A stretch of 28,860 bases of DNA, taken from Verrucomicrobiales bacterium. Its GTDB lineage: Bacteria; Verrucomicrobiota; Verrucomicrobiia; Verrucomicrobiales; Verrucomicrobiaceae. Positions 21,926 to 28,690 of the stretch are shown here, piece after piece. The notes beneath the pieces were generated by a model. That model worked only from the letters and a program-made list of their open reading frames with translations, was not told where the DNA came from and searched no databases. Position 1 is the stretch's first letter, and every line of letters starts with the position of its first letter. A program made the translations under genes and the position numbers. The stretch covers positions 3,326-32,185 of the forward strand of contig DNXB01000421.1 in assembly GCA_003506995.1 (NCBI GenBank), given 5' to 3'.

Positions 21926-21950
21926 AGTTTCAAGTTTCAGGTTTCAAGTT
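21926..21950. repeat. TTTCAAG period-7 tandem repeat between aroB and the BatA-like gene
   Basis: TTTCAAG, TTTCAGG and TTTCAAG follow each other with a 7-nt period at 21928-21948. The array fills nearly all of the 33 nt between the aroB stop (21953) and the downstream gene start (21919), so it replaces the place of a normal ribosome-binding site. Confidence 0.8.
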
Positions 21951-21952
21951 GA

Positions 21953-23053
21953 TCACTTCCGCAGCTCATCGAGCGCCTGCTTCAGATGGCCTTCGATCAC
22001 GTCTTTGCTGACATAGCCCTCGCCGATCTTGCGCAGGAGGACGAAGCGGATCTTGCCGTTCTCGAATTTTTTGTCCATGCGGGCGATGCGCATGATGTCC
22101 TCGGTGTCGAGGTCGTCAGGAAGTTTGATGGGCAGGTCACAGAGCTTGAGCAGCGTCACGATGCGTTCGTAATCCTCGCTGGTGAGATCGGAGATTTGAG
22201 CGGAGAGCCACGCAGCGGCACGCAGGCCGAGGCTGATGGCCTCGCCGTGCAGTAGTCTGCCGTAACCGGCTGCGGCTTCAATGGCGTGGCCCAAAGTGTG
22301 ACCAAAATTGAGCAGCGCCCGCGTGCCGATGGTTTCGTACTCATCGGCTTCGACGATGACCGCCTTGATGGCGATGTTGCGGCGGATGAGGCCGACGATG
22401 TCACCTTTGCCTGCGGCGATGTCCTCGATGGCCTTGAACATGGAGGCATCGCGGATGCAGGCATGCTTGATGATTTCAGCAAAACCTTCGTTCCATTCGC
22501 GTGTCGGGAGTGAGCTGAGCGTGTCGAGATCGGCGATGACATGCACGGGCTGGTGGAAGACGCCGACCATGTTTTTGGCGTCAGGCAGGTTCACGCCGGT
22601 CTTGCCGCCGACTGAGCTATCGACTTGTGACAGCACGGTGGTGGGCACCTGAACATAGGGAATGCCGCGTTGATAAATTGAGGCGCAGAAACCGGCGAGA
22701 TCGCCGATGACACCGCCGCCGAGGGCGACGACGAAGCTTTTGCGGTCCAAGCCGAAGCGCACCATCTCGCTGAGCACGGATTGACTCCAGGTCAGCGATT
22801 TGGACGACTCACCCGCAGGCACGGTGATGAGATTCGGCTCCTTGCCGACGGCACGCAGGCTTTGCAGCACGGTCTCAGCGTAAAGAGGGCCGACATTCGA
22901 GTCCGTGACGACGGCGCACTTCACACGGTCCGGCAGCTTCTTGTTCACCTCCTCGCCGAGCGTCTTCAACAGGTCGCGCCCCACCTGCACGAGGTAGCTG
23001 CGGGGGCCTAGGTTGACGAAGACGGGACGGACTGGCTGGACGGGCGGGGGCAT
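21953..23053 (-). CDS. aroB: 3-dehydroquinate synthase
   Basis: The 366-residue protein matches AroB along its whole length. It has the NAD-binding stretch VALGGGVIGDLAGFCASIYQ (about residues 108-127), then PTTVLSQVDSSVGGKTGVN with DAKNMVGVFHQP, the NEGFAEIIKHA segment with metal and substrate residues, and LNFGHTLGHAIEA with conserved His ligands. The enzyme converts DAHP to 3-dehydroquinate, the second step of the shikimate pathway for aromatic amino acids, using NAD and a divalent metal in the cytoplasm. It starts MPPPVQPVRPVF at 23053. The region upstream (23058-23087) is an AATGACGA-type repeat that overlaps the 3' end of miaA, leaving little room for a ribosome-binding site. Confidence 0.98.
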   Translation of the reverse strand: MPPPVQPVRPVFVNLGPRSYLVQVGRDLLKTLGEEVNKKLPDRVKCAVVTDSNVGPLYAETVLQSLRAVGKEPNLITVPAGESSKSLTWSQSVLSEMVRFGLDRKSFVVALGGGVIGDLAGFCASIYQRGIPYVQVPTTVLSQVDSSVGGKTGVNLPDAKNMVGVFHQPVHVIADLDTLSSLPTREWNEGFAEIIKHACIRDASMFKAIEDIAAGKGDIVGLIRRNIAIKAVIVEADEYETIGTRALLNFGHTLGHAIEAAAGYGRLLHGEAISLGLRAAAWLSAQISDLTSEDYERIVTLLKLCDLPIKLPDDLDTEDIMRIARMDKKFENGKIRFVLLRKIGEGYVSKDVIEGHLKQALDELRK

Positions 23054-23057
23054 TGGG

Positions 23058-23087
23058 GAATGACGAAATCAGAATGACGAATGACGA
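23058..23087. repeat. AATGACGA-type dispersed repeat, copy 3 (miaA end and aroB leader)
   Basis: GAATGACGAAATCA (23058-23071) is followed by GAATGACGAATGACGA (23072-23087). On the minus strand it supplies the last miaA codons (RHSSF) and the TGA stop at 23071-23069, and continues to within 5 nt of the aroB start. Confidence 0.85.
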
Positions 23088-23983
23088 GCGCCGCAGGCGG
23101 AGAGAACGGTGTCGAGCGCGTACTGTGCCGTCGGATGGGAATCGAGGCAAATCGTTTGGAAGCAGCGTTCCCGTCGAAACCAGGTGATCTGGCGCTTCGC
23201 GTAATGCCGCGTGGCCTGTTGGATGGCGGCGACGGTGTCTGCGAGTGACACGCGTCCTGCCAGATGCTCGCGCAACTCACGAACGCCGATGGCTTTTTCA
23301 GCGGTGGGTGAAAGTTCGCCAAGCGCGGCGACCTCCGCGATCAATCCGGCCTCAAACATGGCCTGCGTGCGCTGATTGATGCGCGCATAAAGTGTCTCGC
23401 GGTTCCAGTCGAGGATGACACCATTCACTTGCGGCTCGTTTTCCGCAAAAGAGCGCCGCAGGCCCGACTGCGGGCGGCCGGTGAGCAGGCATATTTCCAG
23501 TGCGCGCTCAACATAGCGCGGATTGCGCAGATTCACGGTGGTGGCGGCCTCGGGATCGCGCTGGATCAGCCAGACGATTTTCTCGCCAGGGCTGAGGTGC
23601 TTGAAATGCTCCCGCAGCCTAGGAGAGGCGGCGGGCAGTGGAGAGAGGCCATGCGTGAGCGCTTTGATGTAAAGCCCCGAGCCACCGACGACGATGGGAA
23701 CTCGGTCACGCGCTGCGATGTCTGTGATCACCGGCAAGGCGAGCGCGTGATAGCGCTGGGCGTCGCAGGATTCACTGAGCGGCAGCACGCCGTAAAGATG
23801 GTGCGGCACGCGTGCCATCTCGGCTGCGGAGGGTTTGGCCGTGAGGAGGTCCATGCCCGCGTAGAGCTGGAAGGCGTCCGCATTGACGATCTCCCCGCCG
23901 AGCTGCTCCGCGAGAGCCGCTGCCAGCGCAGATTTGCCTGAGGCGGTGGGTCCAACGATGAAGATGGTGCTGGGAGGAAGCAT
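23069..23983 (-). CDS. miaA: tRNA dimethylallyltransferase
   Basis: From ATG at 23983 the product has 304 residues, normal for MiaA. Motifs in order: FIVGPTASGKSALAAALA (P-loop), NADAFQLYAGMDLLTAKP, VPIVVGGSGLYIKALTHG, RNPRYVERALEICLLTGRP, and near the end YAKRQITWFRRE. MiaA transfers a dimethylallyl group to N6 of A37 in tRNAs reading UNN codons. A GTG at 24016 is in frame but would overlap the upstream gene by 8 nt. The last residues (ARHSSF) come from the AATGACGA-type repeat, so the natural C-terminus was replaced or slightly extended by that insertion; the catalytic part is intact. It is followed after 15 nt by aroB. Confidence 0.96.
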   Translation of the reverse strand: MLPPSTIFIVGPTASGKSALAAALAEQLGGEIVNADAFQLYAGMDLLTAKPSAAEMARVPHHLYGVLPLSESCDAQRYHALALPVITDIAARDRVPIVVGGSGLYIKALTHGLSPLPAASPRLREHFKHLSPGEKIVWLIQRDPEAATTVNLRNPRYVERALEICLLTGRPQSGLRRSFAENEPQVNGVILDWNRETLYARINQRTQAMFEAGLIAEVAALGELSPTAEKAIGVRELREHLAGRVSLADTVAAIQQATRHYAKRQITWFRRERCFQTICLDSHPTAQYALDTVLSACGARHSSF

Positions 23984-24008
23984 GCCCTGCTTTCTGTGAA
24001 CTTGCAGC

Positions 24009-24824
24009 CTATTCACTGCTGTACCAGCACGCTGGCAGCGGGTAATGCGGCTTCAAGCAACTGTCGTGATCCAAAGGATGCGGAAAGGCCGTTGCAGGCG
24101 AAGGGTTCACCACTCGGTCCTTTCGCAGAAAGGTGAACTCAGCCACGGGCGGGATTTCCAACCCGCCTTTGCTCAACGGAGGGAAGGTGTTGTTCGGATG
24201 GATGTGAACGCAGGTGTGCGTCTGAAGCAGTTTTTCAAAGGCCTTTGAGGCCAGGAGAAAGAATGGGAAGTTCCACATCTGGTCGAGCCGGTGAAACTCC
24301 ACGGTGATGATCCTCAGCCGACTCATGAGCCCCTTGGACATGCTCAAAAAAGCTTCGTACTCATAGCCTTCAATGTCCATTTGAAGCATCAAATCGCTGT
24401 TCGGCTCCAACACCGCCGCATCAACCCAGTCATCCATGGAGGTGAACTCCGCGCTCGACACCGCTCCGATGTGTTTCTTGGTGAAATGGCAGCGATGATC
24501 CAGCGCGGCGCTGATCTCGACCGTGTTGTCGGCCATGTGAACTTTCATTCCCAGATCCGCGCAGTCTTGTTCAAAGCCGGACACATTGCCGACCCCCGGC
24601 GAGAACACGGCTTCGATGCCAGCCAGATCATCAGGAACGAGGTAGCCGCCGTCCCCAGGCGGCCCCAGACGAATCAAGCCTTTGTCCTGCCGCATGGGGC
24701 GCAGCGTGCTGATGAAGGAGCGCAGCGTGCCCTTGTCCGTCATGGCAGATGGGAAAGCTCCCGCCGGGGCGAGAAGCTGAATCATCAGGCGCTTGAGTTG
24801 TGATCGCATCAGAATGACGGGCAT
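24009..24824 (-). CDS. FkbM-family SAM-dependent methyltransferase
   Basis: The 271-residue protein has RLGPPGDGGYLVPDDLAG at about residues 52-69, then VFSPGVGNVSGFEQDCADLG, a Rossmann-like glycine region for S-adenosylmethionine, and later LMLQMDIEGYEYEAFL, the characteristic FkbM acidic motif. The family O-methylates sugars and secondary metabolites; the substrate here is unknown. The C-terminal 30 residues (after FLRKDRVVN) are unusual. The start at 24824 is uncertain because nearby in-frame ATGs (for example MRSQLKRL) are possible. It precedes miaA on the same strand, with overlap or 25 nt between them depending on the miaA start. Confidence 0.85.
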   Translation of the reverse strand: MPVILMRSQLKRLMIQLLAPAGAFPSAMTDKGTLRSFISTLRPMRQDKGLIRLGPPGDGGYLVPDDLAGIEAVFSPGVGNVSGFEQDCADLGMKVHMADNTVEISAALDHRCHFTKKHIGAVSSAEFTSMDDWVDAAVLEPNSDLMLQMDIEGYEYEAFLSMSKGLMSRLRIITVEFHRLDQMWNFPFFLLASKAFEKLLQTHTCVHIHPNNTFPPLSKGGLEIPPVAEFTFLRKDRVVNPSPATAFPHPLDHDSCLKPHYPLPACWYSSE

Positions 24825-24936
24825 GATGGGTCAGAAACCCAGCATGAGCAATGCGGTCTTTCCGGCCACGATGAGGCTCGATACGCGATTCCCAAGCCAC
24901 ATTTAGCCCAAGCTCCGGCTTGTTTTGGAAAGCAGC

Positions 24937-25734
24937 TTACTTCTGCTTCGACTCGTAGCCCGGCTGCGGTTTGCCGTTTTCGTCGAGCTTGCCGCACGCC
25001 CAAAGCAGGCCGCGTGCGACGAGATCGAGGTAAACCGGATCCTGCATCGTGCTGTTGTTGTGACCGAGCGTGGTGCCGAACACGCGGCCCGCGCCGTAGT
25101 GGTTCGTCCAGATGACGTGGTGGTCTTTCTGCGTGTCCTCACCGAAGGCGGTGGCCAGTGGCACGAAGTTCTCCCAGAGTTTTTCGTTTTTGTAGAGTTC
25201 GTCCTTCGGGTTGAGCCACTCTTTGGGGAAAGCCTTCATGATAGGGTGGGCATCGGCCACGTTGCGCACCTTGAGGTCGCGGTTCTTTTCATGGCTCATC
25301 GAGGTCTGGCCCACGCACTTGCGCCATTCATCGGTTTTGGCCATGCGGTAGCTGTGGGCGGAGCAGTGCAGCATCACGGCGGGCACGCCGTCAAAGTGCG
25401 CTTTGGCGATGCCATCGACAAACGCCACATCTGTCACCGCGCCGAAGCACTCGTTGTGAAGGACGACGTCATAGTTTTTCGCCCAGCCAGCTTCCTTGTA
25501 GATGCTGATCTGGTGCGTGCGGTCGTCCTTCACCCGCGCCTCCTCATGCACGATGGTGAACTCGACATTCGCCCGCGCGCTGATGCCCTCGCTGAGGATC
25601 AGCTTCTGGTTTTCGTAGTCGTGGCAGCAACCGCCGCAGACCATGAGGACTTTGAGCGGTTTCACGTCCTCGGCGCGGACGCCGGAGGCAAACAGGAAGA
25701 CGAAAGAGAGGAGGGAGAGCAAGGTTGGGCGCAT
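24937..25734 (-). CDS. Exported ThuA-like domain protein
   Basis: Started at ATG 25734, the 265-residue product has a clear signal peptide (MRPTLLSLLSFVFLFASGVR, cut after AEDV or ARAE) and then a ThuA-like, glutamine-amidotransferase-like fold. It reads KVLMVCGGCCHDYENQKLIL, YDVVLHNECFGAVTD, VPAVMLHCSAHSYR, and closes with GAGRVFGTTLGHNNSTMQDP and a final helix. ThuA domains in Planctomycetes and Verrucomicrobia are linked to sugar metabolism, often together with DUF1080 proteins, but no catalytic activity is established. A longer in-frame extension to 25899 is rejected because it would antisense the divergent dehydrogenase and lose the signal peptide. The divergent gap of 75 nt must hold both promoters. 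Confidence 0.9.
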   Translation of the reverse strand: MRPTLLSLLSFVFLFASGVRAEDVKPLKVLMVCGGCCHDYENQKLILSEGISARANVEFTIVHEEARVKDDRTHQISIYKEAGWAKNYDVVLHNECFGAVTDVAFVDGIAKAHFDGVPAVMLHCSAHSYRMAKTDEWRKCVGQTSMSHEKNRDLKVRNVADAHPIMKAFPKEWLNPKDELYKNEKLWENFVPLATAFGEDTQKDHHVIWTNHYGAGRVFGTTLGHNNSTMQDPVYLDLVARGLLWACGKLDENGKPQPGYESKQK

Positions 25735-25809
25735 GGCGGCAGCATTATCGTCAGGTGATGACTTTTTCTCCCAAAATTCTGTTTTTTCGGCTAAGCATGC
25801 CGCCCTCTC

Positions 25810-26766
25810 ATGAAAATCGTTCTTCTCGACGCCCACACGGCCAATCCTGGCGACCTGTCCTGGCAGCCGCTCGAAGCCATCGCTCCTTGCGAAGTTCATC
25901 CGCGCACGCCGCTAGATCAAACCGTGGCCCGTTGTGCCGGAGCGGAGATCGTGATCACCAACAAAGCGCCGCTGACGCGTGAAATCATCGCCGCGCTGCC
26001 GGATTTGAAATACATCGGCGTCACGGCGACGGGCTTTAATATTGTCGATGTCGTGGCGGCGAAGGAACGCGGCATCGTGGTGACGAATGTGCCGGGTTAC
26101 AGCACGCCAGCCGTGGCGCAGCATGTGATCGCGCTGATGCTGGAGCTGACGAACCACGTCGGTCATGCGGCGAGGAGCGTGGAGCAGGGCGGTTGGGTGA
26201 AGTGCCCGGATTTCTGCTACTGGGATCATCCGATCATCGAATTGTCCGGACGCACGTTGGGAATCATCGGCTACGGCGAAATCGGCAGCGCTGTGGCGCG
26301 GATCGGCGTTGCCTTTGGCATGAAGGTGCTCGCCTCGAAGCGCACCTGGAAGGAAGCGCCGCCCGCGGGCGTCGAAGCCGCCGAGATCGACGATCTATTC
26401 CGTCAGTCGGACGTGATCAGCCTGCACTGTCCGCTGACCGATGCCACGAAGCATCTCATCGGCGAGCGCACGCTTGGTTTGATGAAGCGCGAGGCATTTG
26501 TGATCAACACTGGTCGTGGTCCGCTCGTGGATGAGGCCGCTCTGGCCAAGGCATTGAACGAAGGCGGCATCGCAGGTGCCGGACTCGATGTGCTGTCGGT
26601 GGAGCCAGCGAAAGCGGACAATCCGCTGCTCAGCGCGAAGAACTGCCTCATCACCCCGCACGTCGCCTGGGCCAGCCGCGAATCCCGCTCCCGCCTCATC
26701 GACATCACCGCCGCGAACTTGAAAGCGTTCTTGGCGGGGAAGCCGGTGAATGTGGTGAATGGGTGA
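25810..26766 (+). CDS. D-2-hydroxyacid dehydrogenase (glycerate/hydroxypyruvate type)
   Basis: The 318-residue protein matches the NAD-dependent D-isomer family. The substrate-binding part contains VTATGFNIVDVVAAKERG and NVPGYSTPAVAQHV. The NAD domain has LGIIGYGEIGSAVARIG (GxGxxG). Catalytic residues are Arg in VINTGRGPLVDE, Glu in LSVEPAKADNP, and His in LITPHVAWASRE. It is most like glycerate dehydrogenase/hydroxypyruvate reductase (HprA-like), reducing hydroxypyruvate or glyoxylate with NAD(P)H in the cytosol, though substrate prediction in this family is unreliable. It is divergent from the ThuA gene. Its 3' end has a mutated second copy at 27977-28155. Confidence 0.93.
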   Translation: MKIVLLDAHTANPGDLSWQPLEAIAPCEVHPRTPLDQTVARCAGAEIVITNKAPLTREIIAALPDLKYIGVTATGFNIVDVVAAKERGIVVTNVPGYSTPAVAQHVIALMLELTNHVGHAARSVEQGGWVKCPDFCYWDHPIIELSGRTLGIIGYGEIGSAVARIGVAFGMKVLASKRTWKEAPPAGVEAAEIDDLFRQSDVISLHCPLTDATKHLIGERTLGLMKREAFVINTGRGPLVDEAALAKALNEGGIAGAGLDVLSVEPAKADNPLLSAKNCLITPHVAWASRESRSRLIDITAANLKAFLAGKPVNVVNG

Positions 26767-26841
26767 GCTTTGCCCAAGGAAGATGCGGAGAGGCTTTGAT
26801 CCGCGAATTCAGTGGCGCTTTTCATGAAGTTCCGAAAAAAT

Positions 26842-26913
26842 CCATGCGCTGGTGTGGCGCAGATGATCAGCGTGCTGACGCCCGCTGCTACGAGGCGAGC
26901 GTTGGCTCGTAGC
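26842..26913. repeat. REP-like element, copy 1, with a hairpin
   Basis: The unit 26842-26892 recurs at 26966-27016; the last 25 nt (starting CAGCGTGCTGACG at 26868) are identical. Copy 1 is followed by a perfect 8-bp inverted repeat, GCTACGAG (26887-26894) and CTCGTAGC (26906-26913), with an 11-nt loop. It lies downstream of the dehydrogenase stop. Confidence 0.75.
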
Positions 26914-26965
26914 GAAAAATGTGAGTTTTTCGAGGCTGCGGGAGGAGCATGGCGTGCTGAGAACC

Positions 26966-27016
26966 CCATGTGCTGGCAGAGCGCTGGGCCACAGCGTGCT
27001 GACGCCCGCTGCTACG
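26966..27016. repeat. REP-like element, copy 2
   Basis: This copy lies exactly 124 nt after copy 1. The first half is only partly conserved (CCATG, GCTGG and GCGC blocks) and the second half, ending in GCTGCTACG, is identical. The gap 26767-27137 between the dehydrogenase and the DUF4058 gene holds these repeats and nothing else that I can support. Confidence 0.75.
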
Positions 27017-27137
27017 GGGTGTGCTGCGGCTTCGAGCAGTGTTTCGCGCCAGAGGACAGAGCAGGCGAGCAACGTTGGCCTGGTACACACTGGTGACATG
27101 CTTGCGTGAATGGGGGACACGGTGCATGGTCAACGTT

Positions 27138-27938
27138 ATGGAACATCGAAATCCTTTTCCAGGCATGAATCCGTTCATGGAGCGGCGCTGGCGTGATGTG
27201 CATCTCAATTTGATCGCCTTCATCCGCAGCGAGCTCGGGGTTGAGCTGCCGGAGAGCTACTCGGCCATGGCGGAGGAGCAGGTGAATGTCTTCGGCGGCG
27301 ATGCCGGGGTGTATTTCCCGGACATCAGCATCGTGGATGAGCCGTGGAAGCGGGGGCTGCCGCCGGTTTGGACGCCGGACCATGACTCCAGCCGGGAGCG
27401 GGCGGTGGCCGAGCCGGAGATCGTGAATGTGGAGACGCCGCCGGAGCGCTGGATCGAGGTGCGGCATGATGACGGCACGCTCGTCACCGTCATTGAGGTG
27501 ATCAGTCCGACGAACCGCGAGTCAGGTCGCCTCGCCTTTCTGACCAAACGCCGGGACTACATCGCGGCAGGTGTCAACGTGGTGGAGATTGACCTTTTGC
27601 GCCATGGGCGGCGCTTGATCGACCTGGACGCCAGGGACTACCAGCGGCGCTTCCCGAATGCTGGCGAGCATTACACGGTGTGTGCCATCCGCGCCGGCAT
27701 GCCGGACCGGCGTGAGATTTACATCTGCCCGCTGCGCCAGCGGCTGCCGGTGATCCGCATTCCGCTCCGCCCACCTGATCCCGATGTGCCGCTGGATCTC
27801 CAGAAAATGCTGGATCGCGTTTATGAAAGCGGGCGCTACTGGAAGCTCAACTACCAGGAGCCTCTGGAACCCGCGCTGCCAGAGGCGGAGCAAAGCTGGG
27901 TGGCGGCGCAGTTGAGTAAGAGCGGGCTTGTGGCATGA
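27138..27938 (+). CDS. DUF4058 family protein
   Basis: The protein starts MEHRNPFPGMNPFMERRW, matching the DUF4058 hallmark of a short N-terminus with PFPGMxPxxE. It continues with WIEVRHDDGTLVTVIEVISP and later VNVVEIDLLRHGRR, strand-rich segments resembling the PD-(D/E)xK-like core that this family is sometimes compared with. The length is 266 residues. An ATG four codons upstream (27126) is also possible. Function is unknown; the family occurs in cyanobacteria, Planctomycetes and Verrucomicrobia, often in several copies. Here it sits between REP-like repeats and a degraded copy of the dehydrogenase 3' end, which suggests acquisition by recombination. Confidence 0.85.
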   Translation: MEHRNPFPGMNPFMERRWRDVHLNLIAFIRSELGVELPESYSAMAEEQVNVFGGDAGVYFPDISIVDEPWKRGLPPVWTPDHDSSRERAVAEPEIVNVETPPERWIEVRHDDGTLVTVIEVISPTNRESGRLAFLTKRRDYIAAGVNVVEIDLLRHGRRLIDLDARDYQRRFPNAGEHYTVCAIRAGMPDRREIYICPLRQRLPVIRIPLRPPDPDVPLDLQKMLDRVYESGRYWKLNYQEPLEPALPEAEQSWVAAQLSKSGLVA

Positions 27939-27976
27939 ACGACCAGGGGCAAACTTTCCGGCAAATGAGTTCGCAC

Positions 27977-28155
27977 ATGCTGAGCGTGTCAATGCCGCCG
28001 AAAAATGGCAATCAGCTTATCGGCGCGAAGAACTGCCTCCCACGCACATCGCCTGGGCCCGCCGCGAATCACACGCCCGCCTCATCGACATCACCGCCGC
28101 GAACTTGAATGCGTTCTTGGCGGGGAAGCCGGTGGCTTTTGATGCTGCCAGATGA
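27977..28155 (+). pseudogene. Degraded 3' fragment of a D-2-hydroxyacid dehydrogenase gene
   Basis: From 27980 one frame reads LSVSMPPKNGNQLIGAKNCL, matching the intact gene's LSVEPAKADNPLLSAKNCL. A 4-nt deletion near 28040 then shifts the frame to THIAWARRESHARLIDITAA and NLNAFLAGKPV, ending at TGA 28153-28155. Comparing 28050-28134 with 26664-26748 by eye gives 5 mismatches in 85 nt. The first two thirds of the gene are absent, as is a start, so it is a nonfunctional remnant of a duplication or of a paralogue. Confidence 0.85.
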
Positions 28156-28294
28156 GCACCTGCGGAATTTGGGTCTATTGGCTACAACCCTCGAGTGGAT
28201 TGAGCGGGAGAGGAAGTTGAGCAGGATTTGACTGTTCGATGCGACTTACAGATGGCTGCACCTGTGCGGGCCAAATGGTTTTGCAATGGCCGGA

Positions 28295-28690
28295 TTACCC
28301 CGCTTGTAACATCAATCGGCTCAAGAGTTGATGTGGGGCATCATGCCGTTGGCTCCAATAATTACCGTCGAGAACCAAAATCAAATTGTGCTGCGCTCGG
28401 CTGATGGCCGTATTCAAAGTGGCGTTGCCCTGTGGGATGGTGCTGTCAGTTAGGAAGGGATGATATTGATGTTGGCAGTCTGTAGCGCAAAAAATCACGG
28501 TGTCCCACTCCTGTCCTTGAGCCGCATGCACTGTCATCACGCGGTCCCTCAAGTGATGGCCGACCAGGTGTTGAATAAGCCTCACTTGCTTTGTATATGG
28601 CGCGAGGATTACGAATTTGCCATGCCGATTTTGAACCTCAGCTAGTGTAGTCCGTCCAACAGATTGCTTGTTATAAGTGGCGTGTGGGGT
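28295..28690 (-). pseudogene. SF1 (UvrD/DNA2-like) helicase, C-terminal fragment truncated by an insertion sequence
   Basis: On the minus strand the frame carries SF1 helicase C-terminal motifs: GKFVILAPYTKQVRLIQHLV, then RDRVMTVHAAQGQEWDTVIF (motif V region), then NATLNTAISRAQHNLILVLD (motif VI with the conserved Arg), and ends at 28295. Walker motifs and all of the N-terminal part are missing. Homology stops around 28680, where sequence belonging to an IS630-family element starts in the opposite orientation; codons beyond that are antisense to the transposase. There is no suitable start within the helicase part. Such helicases often occur in DEAD/UvrD or phage-defence-type loci, which cannot be judged here. 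Confidence 0.75.

Noticed and set aside
24909..24926. Hairpin CAAGC-TCCG-GCTTG followed by TTTT as a terminator
   Set aside because: The T-run is on the plus strand, but no plus-strand gene ends here; both neighbouring genes are on the minus strand.
25735..25899. N-terminal extension of the ThuA-like protein
   Set aside because: It would overlap the divergent dehydrogenase by 90 nt and bury a clear signal peptide; ATG at 25734 is preferred.
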